From: Primorskyibacter flagellatus
Lineage (GTDB): Bacteria; Pseudomonadota; Alphaproteobacteria; Rhodobacterales; Rhodobacteraceae
Reading direction: 5' to 3'
Length of the DNA: 64,000 nt
Assembly: GCF_900176485.1 (NCBI RefSeq)
Contig: NZ_FWYD01000019.1
Location: 1-64,000, forward strand
The position numbers were made by a program, and so were the translations under genes. Shown here piece after piece: positions 10,221 to 17,732 of the stretch (positions within the stretch are counted from its first letter, which is position 1; each line of letters opens with the position of its first letter). A model generated the notes under the pieces. It was given only the letters and a program-made list of their open reading frames with translations. It was not told the DNA's origin and did not search any database.

Positions 10221-11240
10221 TCATTTCCTTTGCGCAAATCTGCTTGCGATCGTGTTGATCCTGGCCGCGTGGGCCGCCATGGCGGCCTTGCTTTGCTGTG
10301 CGGTCTGGACGGGGTTCACGACCGTCTGTTTTACCGTCTGGGCCCCACCTGCAATCCCACGGAAAGTTTGGCGTTGAGCGTACCCGCCGACCTTTTCGAT
10401 CGCCTGCTCCTTTACGTAGAAATTCCCGGTAATTGCGGCCACCAAAATGGGTGTCACAGTCAGCAACAACGTACACAGCAAAATCGCCATGATGACCGGC
10501 ACCAGCTCCCCCAGCGAGGATATGCCAGTGGGATCTCCCAGCGACGATATCGCAGATTTGATCAGCCCGATGATCGTTGCAAAAACCCCGGAGATCACGA
10601 CAGGGAACAGGGCGAAGGTGAACATCGCCGACAGCCAACGCTCAAAATGTGACTTGGTGAAGTCGAACATCGACAAGAGGATCATCATGGGCGCGATGCC
10701 GATGAGGACCGTCAAGGCGACACGGGACGCGATCAGAAGCGCCGTCGCCACGGCTGAGAACAGACCCATGAGAAACAGGAAGAGAGCGTTGAACACGGGA
10801 CCGCCAACAACCCCCAGGTTTCTGGCCGCATTCCCTGAAAACTCTCCGAGAGACTCGGTCAGGATATCGAACTCAGCTGCAAAACTGCCATATCCGACTG
10901 ATGAATTTCCAGCTACTTGCGCTGGCGACGCGCCATTGACGGTAGCGATCAGGGCGCCGCCAACGGTTTCGAGGAATGTAAAAACCGTGTTGGCAACGGA
11001 ATTGAACTGCGTCCAGTCTTGGAAGAAGAGGGCGATCAGGATCAGCTTGACGCACATGCGAATGGCGTCCGACCAGAGGACAGGCTGGACCTGCATTGCG
11101 GCGTTCATGACCACTAGGAGTGCCAGAAAGGTTGCCATCAACTGCCCGAACAGACCAAGGGCGGCGGAGACTGCGCCGAACTGGCTTTGCCCCACCGCAT
11201 TCAGAAAGCTGACCACCGCGTCATAATAGGTTTCAACCAT
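10221..11240 (-). CDS. virB6: VirB6 polytopic inner-membrane T4SS channel protein
   Basis: Inner-membrane core component thought to form part of the DNA path through the membrane. The 339 residues include an N-terminal part without a signal peptide and at least five hydrophobic spans, notably VALTVLIGIAPMMILLSMFDF and VPVIMAILLCTLLLTVTPILV. The family's central periplasmic loop lies between about residues 85 and 145. A good Shine-Dalgarno (CAGGAG) precedes the ATG at 11240. It sits after virB11 and a secreted Cys protein, so the order differs from the Agrobacterium operon, where virB6 precedes virB7. Confidence 0.9.
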   Translation of the reverse strand: MVETYYDAVVSFLNAVGQSQFGAVSAALGLFGQLMATFLALLVVMNAAMQVQPVLWSDAIRMCVKLILIALFFQDWTQFNSVANTVFTFLETVGGALIATVNGASPAQVAGNSSVGYGSFAAEFDILTESLGEFSGNAARNLGVVGGPVFNALFLFLMGLFSAVATALLIASRVALTVLIGIAPMMILLSMFDFTKSHFERWLSAMFTFALFPVVISGVFATIIGLIKSAISSLGDPTGISSLGELVPVIMAILLCTLLLTVTPILVAAITGNFYVKEQAIEKVGGYAQRQTFRGIAGGAQTVKQTVVNPVQTAQQSKAAMAAHAARINTIASRFAQRK

Positions 11241-11246
11241 CGCCCA

Positions 11247-11678
11247 TCACTCCTGCGATCTGAGGTGAATGCATTTTAGGTGCAAAGCAGGGGTGAAGAC
11301 GTCTGCCGCCCGGCGCCGATACTCGGAGACCATCGCCATCCCGTCCGAATAGGATGTAACCGGCTCCGTGATTTCCAGGAACTCTTCCCTGATGGGCTCA
11401 TACGATGGGAAGAGATCATCGCAGGTACAGACCTCGACCGCTGCGATTTTCTTGGCTCTCTCCATGTTGTAAAGCGCCATGCCAATCTGCTCTTTCCAAT
11501 ATTCATCGCGTTGTTGCACCGCCAGCCATCCTGGCCGGTGCTCTTGGGACTTGCAGAACTTGCGCTGCGCCGGATCGACGTACTCCGCACGCAGCTTGTC
11601 CAGCTCCGCCTGTGTCATGTCCGCAGCCTGCGCGGTGCCGCCAAGGCCGATGAAGAGTGCCAGAAGGACCTGTTTCAT
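11247..11678 (-). CDS. Secreted cysteine-containing T4SS-operon protein of unknown function
   Basis: A 143-residue protein with a cleavable signal peptide (MKQVLLALFIGLGGTAQA) and a mature part containing four Cys (KFCKSQ, VCTCDD, LKCIH), which suggests disulfides in the periplasm. The start overlaps the virB11 stop by 4 bp, and the stop lies 6 bp before virB6, so it is part of the operon. I recognise no family. The position suggests an accessory periplasmic component or a VirB6-associated factor. Confidence 0.75.
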   Translation of the reverse strand: MKQVLLALFIGLGGTAQAADMTQAELDKLRAEYVDPAQRKFCKSQEHRPGWLAVQQRDEYWKEQIGMALYNMERAKKIAAVEVCTCDDLFPSYEPIREEFLEITEPVTSYSDGMAMVSEYRRRAADVFTPALHLKCIHLRSQE

Positions 11679-12649
11679 TCGCTGATCTCCTGTCCAGGCA
11701 AGAAAAACTCTATGATACCGCGTTGCCCTGCAACTTTAGCGGTATGAACGATAACATCAATCGACTGCCCGATGTATGACACCATCTCCGAATAGGTCAT
11801 GCCGGGGGTGGCTTCGAGCGCGGCTTGCGCCAGGCGCGAGACCGCCAGCCGCGCCGTATCGGCGTGCAGCGTGGTGATCGAGCCGCCATGCCCGGTATTG
11901 ATCGCCTTGAGGAAGGTATAGGCGTCCCGGTTGCGCACTTCGCTCAGGATGATCCGGTCGGGCCGCAGTCTGAGACAGGCTTGCAGCAGCTTTTCAGAAC
12001 TGCGGTAGGCATCGTTTTCCAGCGAGACCAGCATGAGTTTGTTGGGCTGTTGTGGCAGCAGGTCCGGGGCGTCCTCGATGGTGATGATGCGTTCGGCATC
12101 CGAGATCATGGCCTGAAGGTGCCGCGCCACCATTGTCTTGCCCGAAGACGTGCCGCCCGACACGATCAGGTTCAGCTTGTGCTCAACACAGAACCGCAGG
12201 GCCGCATCCAGAGAATTGGCCTGGGCCAGCTCTTTCATCTCGCGGTTTCTCTCGGCGCGCTGCGCATCGGAGCTGATGGGCTTGCCATGCAGAAACCTGG
12301 GCTTGATGATCTCTGCCTGCGGGCTGAAAAAGCGCAGCGCCACGGCATAGCCGCTCTCCAACGCGGGTGCTGCCACCACCTGCGCCCGTATCCGCCATTG
12401 CTCGAAATCAAACGAGACCGAAAAGACGGGTTTCTGTTCGGAAAACCGAATGCTGGCCTCATTGGCAATCTGCGTCACAAGGTGCTTCAGGTCCGCAGGC
12501 GTCATCCCAAGCCCCTCGGCCCGCGCCATATGGACGTCGCCGCGCCGCTCGACCCAGACACCGAGATCCTGGTTGATGACAATCTCGACCAGATCGTCGG
12601 TCAGAAGGGGGCGCAGGCAGGACATGGCCTGTGAGAGATAGCTGCTCAT
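11675..12649 (-). CDS. virB11: VirB11 hexameric traffic ATPase
   Basis: Cytoplasmic ATPase that powers pilus assembly and substrate switching. Of 324 residues, the N-terminal domain is followed by the RecA-like domain with Walker A GGTSSGKT (165-172), an Asp box (IITIEDAPDL), Walker B-like RPDRIILSEVR and the His box (NTGHGGSITTLHAD). All hallmark motifs are intact. The start overlaps virB10 by 4 bp (ATGA). Confidence 0.96.
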   Translation of the reverse strand: MSSYLSQAMSCLRPLLTDDLVEIVINQDLGVWVERRGDVHMARAEGLGMTPADLKHLVTQIANEASIRFSEQKPVFSVSFDFEQWRIRAQVVAAPALESGYAVALRFFSPQAEIIKPRFLHGKPISSDAQRAERNREMKELAQANSLDAALRFCVEHKLNLIVSGGTSSGKTMVARHLQAMISDAERIITIEDAPDLLPQQPNKLMLVSLENDAYRSSEKLLQACLRLRPDRIILSEVRNRDAYTFLKAINTGHGGSITTLHADTARLAVSRLAQAALEATPGMTYSEMVSYIGQSIDVIVHTAKVAGQRGIIEFFLPGQEISE

Positions 12650-14091
12650 GGGAGTTGCAGATCCCTGTCAAGAAAGACGGACACCTGCGATCCCTGATGA
12701 ATGTAGACGGTCGGCGGGATGGTCAGATAGTCCTCGATTGCGCTTTCACTGTTGCTGGCGAGATCGTCCGAGACCTGTTCCAGCATGTCGCTGGTCGTCT
12801 CATCGCCCGTCTGCGCGGCCACGGCGCCCGGGATCGCACCGATGAGCGAGATCGCGGCGGCCGATCCGAAGCGGGTCATGAAATGTTTGTCGACATGGCC
12901 GGTCGATCCCGACCGCCCCAGGGCGTCCGCGCCATAAGACGCAATCTGCGCCGAGCGGCCTTCCGGGGTGACGATGCGGGTCCAGACGATCAGCACACGG
13001 CTTTGGTTCAGGCTGAGTGTGGAGCGGTAGTCACCGAAGATCTTCGAGCCTCTGGGCACCAGGATGTTCGACCCGTCAAAGCTGTGAACGTCTTCCGAGA
13101 CCACGGCGCGGACCACGCCCGGCAGGCTGCTGTCGATCGCGGTTTCCAGCGCCGCCTGAATGATGGTGCCCTGAATGATCGTAATATCGGGGCGGGCAAT
13201 GCGCTGAGAGGTCGAGACGGGAACGGCCTTGATCTGCCTTTGCACAAACGCTTCGTCGGCCGAGAGTTCATATTCATTGCCGTTGTCGGACCCCGCTTCG
13301 GCCCCCTGTCCGGAAAACGCGATCATTCCGGAATTGATTCGCCGCAGGCGCTGTTCTTCCGCCAAAGCGCGGGCCGCTTCGAGCTGTTCCCTGCGCTCCT
13401 TTTCGCGCTGAAGCCGCAGCAGCTCGTCGGGATCTGTGGCCGGGGCAGGGGGGGCGGAATTTGCGCGGTTCAACTCTGCAGTCAGCTCGTCAATGCGCAG
13501 CTGCGCCCGTTGGCGTTCCAACTCCAGTTTTTGCTGCATGTCTGACTGGAATTGCAACTCGCGACGTTCCGCCTCTGTGGCGGCATTGCGCAGGTCTTCG
13601 AGCAGTTTCGCCTCGCGGTCCTGCGCGTCCTTCTGTGCAGTCTCATAAACTTCGCGCAGACTGCCCAGATCCGCTTCCATCGCGCTGCGCAGCGCCTCGA
13701 TCTCTGCCTCTCTTTCCTGCTGGCTTTGCGCCAGCTTCGCCGCTTGTTCGGCGTTCAGCGTCTCGATCTGCGCCTGCAAGGATTTGAGCAGTTCATCGGA
13801 CCTGTTGTCGGGCTGGACAGGCGCAGGAACGGGCTGCGCGACCGGGACGACAACATTGCCAAACCCCGCATCATCATCGGGAAACTCGTCCACGCTTCCC
13901 ACCGGGATTGTCGTCTCCCGCGTCTCATCGGGCAGCAATGTCGAGATGTAGAAGCCGCCGCCGACCAGCGCCGCCGCGGCTGCCGAGGCCAGCACCAGCT
14001 TGCCCGTCTTGCCGCGATTGCGCGCCTTGTTGGCCTGCCCGCCAATGGCGTTCAGTCTTTCGCGGAGGTTTTCATCTTGTTCACCCGCCAT
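12646..14091 (-). CDS. virB10: VirB10 envelope-spanning core-complex protein
   Basis: Links the inner-membrane energy state to the outer-membrane channel. The 481 residues comprise a short cytosolic N-terminus, one membrane span (about 31-52), and a Pro-rich linker (VPVAQPVPAPVQP). A long Glu/Gln/Arg-rich coiled coil follows (about 95-215), then the conserved beta-barrel domain (TIIQGTIIQAALETAI, VLVPRGSKIFGDYR, VLIVWTRIVTPEG). The length is typical, with a longer than usual coiled coil. It overlaps virB9 by 11 bp and virB11 by 4 bp. Confidence 0.95.
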   Translation of the reverse strand: MAGEQDENLRERLNAIGGQANKARNRGKTGKLVLASAAAAALVGGGFYISTLLPDETRETTIPVGSVDEFPDDDAGFGNVVVPVAQPVPAPVQPDNRSDELLKSLQAQIETLNAEQAAKLAQSQQEREAEIEALRSAMEADLGSLREVYETAQKDAQDREAKLLEDLRNAATEAERRELQFQSDMQQKLELERQRAQLRIDELTAELNRANSAPPAPATDPDELLRLQREKERREQLEAARALAEEQRLRRINSGMIAFSGQGAEAGSDNGNEYELSADEAFVQRQIKAVPVSTSQRIARPDITIIQGTIIQAALETAIDSSLPGVVRAVVSEDVHSFDGSNILVPRGSKIFGDYRSTLSLNQSRVLIVWTRIVTPEGRSAQIASYGADALGRSGSTGHVDKHFMTRFGSAAAISLIGAIPGAVAAQTGDETTSDMLEQVSDDLASNSESAIEDYLTIPPTVYIHQGSQVSVFLDRDLQLP

Positions 14092-14764
14092 TGGTCATCT
14101 CCACAATGCAAACTTCCTGTTCACCCAGGCGCAGCGCCCATTGCCGGGACGTGCCGGACACGCGCATCACATGGCCCTGCAAACGCACCGAATTGACGGA
14201 TCGCTCGGTATTGCCCGTGACTTTGAAGATTGCCGGGATCGGGGCGGAGGGGGAGAACCTGAAATACGTGTAGGTGCCGTTGTCCCACACCGTCATGGGC
14301 GTGATCTCGGTGCGCGCCGACACGCCGTAGCTGTCATTCCAGCGCCCGGCTCTCACGCGGCGCGAGGCGTCCTGCTGGCGACGGGGATAGTCGAAGCGCA
14401 GCACGTAGAAAGGCGCGCGGCCTTCGGCGAGGTGGAAATAGTAGCTGCGCTGATTGGTATAGACCGTCAGGTTGGTTTGCTCGCCTCGCGCGGTTGGCTT
14501 GATTGCAAAGACGCGGCCCCCGGGGATGCCTTCGAATTTGAAACTGTCCGTGTCGCCCGCGACGATCGACACGATCTGTTCGCCGGGCTCGAACTCTACG
14601 GTCGTGGCGCGGGTCAGGCTCACGATGATATTGAAGACCTGCCCATCCACGTAGCGGGCCATCCTGACACGCCGGTCGAGACTGCTGGCGCGCGGCGTCG
14701 ATTCAGCGAGGGCGGTATCCGCGAAGACAAGGATTGCAAGAAGAGCTGTTGCGAAGCGGAGCAT
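14081..14764 (-). CDS. virB9: VirB9 outer-membrane core-complex protein
   Basis: Periplasmic/outer-membrane partner of VirB7 and VirB10. The 227 residues have a signal peptide (LRFATALLAILVFADTALA) and the VirB9/TrbG pattern: an N-terminal domain with DGQVFNIIVSL and a C-terminal beta-sandwich with WDNGTYTYFRF and PAIF. The ATG at 14764 is preferred over an upstream in-frame codon at 14830 because it directly begins the signal peptide and forms a TGATG overlap with the virB8 stop. Confidence 0.93.
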   Translation of the reverse strand: MLRFATALLAILVFADTALAESTPRASSLDRRVRMARYVDGQVFNIIVSLTRATTVEFEPGEQIVSIVAGDTDSFKFEGIPGGRVFAIKPTARGEQTNLTVYTNQRSYYFHLAEGRAPFYVLRFDYPRRQQDASRRVRAGRWNDSYGVSARTEITPMTVWDNGTYTYFRFSPSAPIPAIFKVTGNTERSVNSVRLQGHVMRVSGTSRQWALRLGEQEVCIVEMTNGG

Positions 14765-15414
14765 CAGAAATCCCTCTTGTCTGCGGTGACGGTGTAGTCG
14801 GTCACGGTGAAGCCGAACGGGTTGTCCCAAAGATCTTCGAGCGACTTTTCCTGTTCTGGCCGGAACGCATATCCAAGAACGACCGTGAACGCGCCTTCGG
14901 ACATGCCGCTTTGATTGATGAGGCGTTTGACCAGGCGGACCTGCGCGCGATCATTGGTGATCTGGCTGATCGAGAGGATGTTCACCTCGATCTCTGCGCG
15001 ATCCCCGTATCTGGCGGGGATGTAGCTCTCGCCCCGGCTGTCCCAGGATCTGTTCAGGCTTGCCAGCGCGCGGTTTGAGGACTGTTTCAACGCCCTGTTG
15101 ATCCGCACGTCATTGTCGATCTGGTTGTAGGTCTCGCGGTCCTTTACATAGCGATAAATCGCGGCTTCAACGACCGCGCGTTTTTCGGTGAGCGTGACGG
15201 CTTTGACCGAGGCGTTGGGGATTGCCACGCCGGTTGCCGGATCATAGGGCACCAGAACCGGAGGGCTTGGTTGATGGTAAAGCGTCACAGCCCCGGCGAC
15301 GGCCATCGAGCAGGCCGCCATGAGCGCCATGCTGGCGGCCGCGATTTTCCACTGCCGCTCCCGGCGCAGAGCGCCAAAGATCACCTCGTCTTCTACCGTT
15401 TCGTGACTATCCAT
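14764..15414 (-). CDS. virB8: VirB8 inner-membrane scaffold protein
   Basis: A 216-residue bitopic assembly factor of the T4SS: a cytosolic N-terminus (MDSHETVEDEVIFGALRRER), one membrane span (about 23-46) and an NTF2-like periplasmic domain (VPYDPATG, then VVEAAIYRYVKDRETYNQ). The ATG at 15414 is chosen; an earlier in-frame ATG at 15468 falls inside virB5 and adds no family sequence. The stop overlaps the virB9 start by one base. Confidence 0.93.
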   Translation of the reverse strand: MDSHETVEDEVIFGALRRERQWKIAAASMALMAACSMAVAGAVTLYHQPSPPVLVPYDPATGVAIPNASVKAVTLTEKRAVVEAAIYRYVKDRETYNQIDNDVRINRALKQSSNRALASLNRSWDSRGESYIPARYGDRAEIEVNILSISQITNDRAQVRLVKRLINQSGMSEGAFTVVLGYAFRPEQEKSLEDLWDNPFGFTVTDYTVTADKRDF

Positions 15415-15427
15415 AACAAACGCTGCC

Positions 15428-16222
15428 TCACTTCTTGGGGATCGAGATGGTGGGGACCGTGAAATCACTCATGAAGCCCTGCACATCGGCCAGCGTGGCG
15501 GCGTCTGCCACGCCCGCCACGCCAACATTCATGGTCTGGACGGATTCCAGTTGCATCAGCGCGGCCAGCGCGATTGCCATCTCGGCGGTGACGCGGGTGT
15601 TGTGATCGACGCTGTCTTTCAGGTCGGTCATGTTGGACGTGTCGTCCACGAGGGCGCGCACGCGCTCGACAATCTGTCCGGCCTCTGCGTGGGCCACTTG
15701 CGCAGCCGCCGACGTGACCGCGCCCGAGGCTGTGACTTGCGCGTTGCGCTGCGCAATCGGATTGGTCGATGTGGACAGGGCTTCCACTTCGCTCGCCGAG
15801 GTGCCCGCGCGGGTATAGGCGTCCTCAACATCCGCTTTCACGGCGTCGCGGATGGTTGAGGCGACGCCGGTGAAGTCGCCCGATTGCACCGATTGAATGA
15901 CGTCCAGAAACGAGGTGTCGAAATCCGTCTCGATCACACCGTCAAGCCCGTCGCCCATGACGAGATTCATCAGCGAGGTCGGATCTTGCAGCGCCGCCTG
16001 GATTTCTTGCAGCCTGTCATACTGGTCTTGCAGAACCTGAAGCTGGTTTTGCAATTCGGCCAGCTGGTCATTCTGGATGCCGAAATCCTGCAACATCTGG
16101 TCCAGTTGCGCGATCTCCTTGAGGATCGACTGGCTGTCAAAGGTCGGCACGCCCTGAGCAGAGACAGGCGAGGCCAGGATTGAGATGGAAACCGCAGCGG
16201 CAATCTTGATCTTTGGCAACAT
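15428..16222 (-). CDS. virB5: VirB5-type minor pilin / pilus-tip protein
   Basis: A 264-residue secreted protein with a signal peptide ending at about SPVSA. The following QGVPTFD motif and long Gln-rich alpha-helical region (QLDQMLQDFGIQNDQLAELQ) are typical of VirB5, which caps the T-pilus and contacts recipients. It ends in FTVPTISIPKK. It sits between the related lytic transglycosylase and virB8. Confidence 0.88.
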   Translation of the reverse strand: MLPKIKIAAAVSISILASPVSAQGVPTFDSQSILKEIAQLDQMLQDFGIQNDQLAELQNQLQVLQDQYDRLQEIQAALQDPTSLMNLVMGDGLDGVIETDFDTSFLDVIQSVQSGDFTGVASTIRDAVKADVEDAYTRAGTSASEVEALSTSTNPIAQRNAQVTASGAVTSAAAQVAHAEAGQIVERVRALVDDTSNMTDLKDSVDHNTRVTAEMAIALAALMQLESVQTMNVGVAGVADAATLADVQGFMSDFTVPTISIPKK

Positions 16223-16223
16223 T

Positions 16224-17387
16224 CTAACCTCCTGATGGGATGGTCGTGGATGGGATGGAAATGCGGGCCGGGGTCATATCGGCCATGAACGCTTCCGCGA
16301 GACGTTGCTCGGCCATGCGCGCCTGTTGATCGGCAGAGAGCGGGATCGTCCTGGCGGCGCGCAGCTTGAGCAGGGCAGAGCCGATCAGCGTCGCTTCGGC
16401 CTTCATCATGGTGTTGAGGTCATAGGCGTCTTTGGGGTCGCTGGTGCCGCTGATCTGGGTGATCAGGGCGCGGATACGCAGCAGCGCCTCGCGCGCTGTG
16501 GCGATCTGATACTGGCCGTAATAGATCGAGCTGTTGCCGACATAGGAATACTCGGCCAGAGCGTAATAAGCCGGGTCGATCGTGCCCAAGGCATCCGCGC
16601 CACCGACCTTCGCCAGATACTCGTTATAGAACCGGGGAATGCGGGCCACATAGCCTTGCGTCTCGGCGTAGGGAGGAACGCCGCCATATTTGGTGACGGC
16701 ACCCGGGCCTGCATTATAGGCCGCAAGGGCATGGATGATGTTGCCCCCGAAGTTTTGCAACTGTTCGGCCAGGTAGCGCGCCCCGCCGGTGACTTGCAGA
16801 TAGGGGTCTTCATAATACCCAGGGTAGACGCCGAGATATTGCGCCGTTGACGGGATGATCTGCGTGAGGCCAAAGGCGGCCGCAGGCGATCGCGCCCCGA
16901 TCTGAAACGCGCTTTCCTGTTTGATGAGGGCTTGCAGCAGACACCGCCACTGGACGCGCGACAGGCCAGCGGCCCCCACGCCTGCCAGATGGTAGGTGTC
17001 TGCCGCCCCCCTTATGATGATTTGCTCGATGGTTTCTCTTGCGTCACCGAAAAGGTGACGTCCTGCGGGGTTTGCGACCGGCCCGTAGACGTCCTCCAGC
17101 GGGGCTGCGCCGTTTGTGCTGTCGCCCACCATGAACGTGCCGTCATAGCTGGACACGCCCTCAAAAGCGGCCAGGATCTCATCTATCGTCTGAAGTTGCT
17201 GTTCCTCGTATTGGCGAATGCGGTCGCGACCGACCAGCTTGTTTTCCTGAAGCGCAATATCCTCAACGCGGCTCGTCAGCTTCGACGCTTCCAGCTGCAC
17301 CGCCCGCGTGTCCATGACCGGCACGCCCTGCGCCTGCGTTTGCAGGGCCAGGGCCGAACAGACAACAATGAGGGCGTTGCGCATCAT
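16224..17387 (-). CDS. Lytic transglycosylase with VirB5-like flanks (SLT-VirB5 chimera)
   Basis: A 387-residue secreted protein. After the signal peptide (MMRNALIVVCSALALQTQA) comes QGVPVMDTRAVQLEASKL, closely resembling the start of the adjacent mature VirB5. Residues about 140-260 are a soluble-lytic-transglycosylase domain with catalytic E158 (KQESAF), GLTQ (173-176) and AAYNAGPGAV (222-231). The C-terminal 120 residues are helical and end in ARISIPSTTIPSGG, again like the VirB5 tail. It should cut peptidoglycan for channel passage. A separate virB1 with its own SLT domain lies at the operon start, so the system has two. The stop is 1 bp before virB5. Confidence 0.85.
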   Translation of the reverse strand: MMRNALIVVCSALALQTQAQGVPVMDTRAVQLEASKLTSRVEDIALQENKLVGRDRIRQYEEQQLQTIDEILAAFEGVSSYDGTFMVGDSTNGAAPLEDVYGPVANPAGRHLFGDARETIEQIIIRGAADTYHLAGVGAAGLSRVQWRCLLQALIKQESAFQIGARSPAAAFGLTQIIPSTAQYLGVYPGYYEDPYLQVTGGARYLAEQLQNFGGNIIHALAAYNAGPGAVTKYGGVPPYAETQGYVARIPRFYNEYLAKVGGADALGTIDPAYYALAEYSYVGNSSIYYGQYQIATAREALLRIRALITQISGTSDPKDAYDLNTMMKAEATLIGSALLKLRAARTIPLSADQQARMAEQRLAEAFMADMTPARISIPSTTIPSGG

Positions 17388-17393
17388 GGCCGG

Positions 17394-17732
17394 TCATCCC
17401 CCGCCAGCTTTGATTGTGCCGTCCGACTTGAGGACGCGCGACAGCGCCTCCGTCAGTTTCAGCGCGCCATCTTCCCCCAATTCGATCAGGGCCGTATCCT
17501 GCGCGGCAGGCTGACCCGCCCCGAAGGACGCGGAAGACCCGCAGATCTGGGGAGCCGTGCCGCTACTCACAAATTTGAAGGTGGGTTGTTCGGGCGGCAG
17601 GCGTTCGAAGTCGCAATTCCCGGTCAGCGTCCCGTCTTTGGTGAAGCACTTGCAGCGCGCTTCTTGCGGGGGACCGACACAGGCGGACACCAGGAGCAAC
17701 CCTGCGGTCAGAAAAACGGCTTTCATCTTCAT
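17394..17732 (-). CDS. Lipoprotein in the virB operon (VirB7 position)
   Basis: A 112-residue lipoprotein with a clear lipobox (LLVSAC, lipidated C18), followed by a second cysteine cluster (RCKCF, GNCDF, QICG). The ATG at 17732 overlaps the virB4 stop (ATGA), which fixes the start. In Agrobacterium VirB7 is a short lipoprotein that pairs with VirB9. This one is longer and placed after virB4, so it may be the functional equivalent, but homology is not evident. Confidence 0.7.
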   Translation of the reverse strand: MKMKAVFLTAGLLLVSACVGPPQEARCKCFTKDGTLTGNCDFERLPPEQPTFKFVSSGTAPQICGSSASFGAGQPAAQDTALIELGEDGALKLTEALSRVLKSDGTIKAGGG

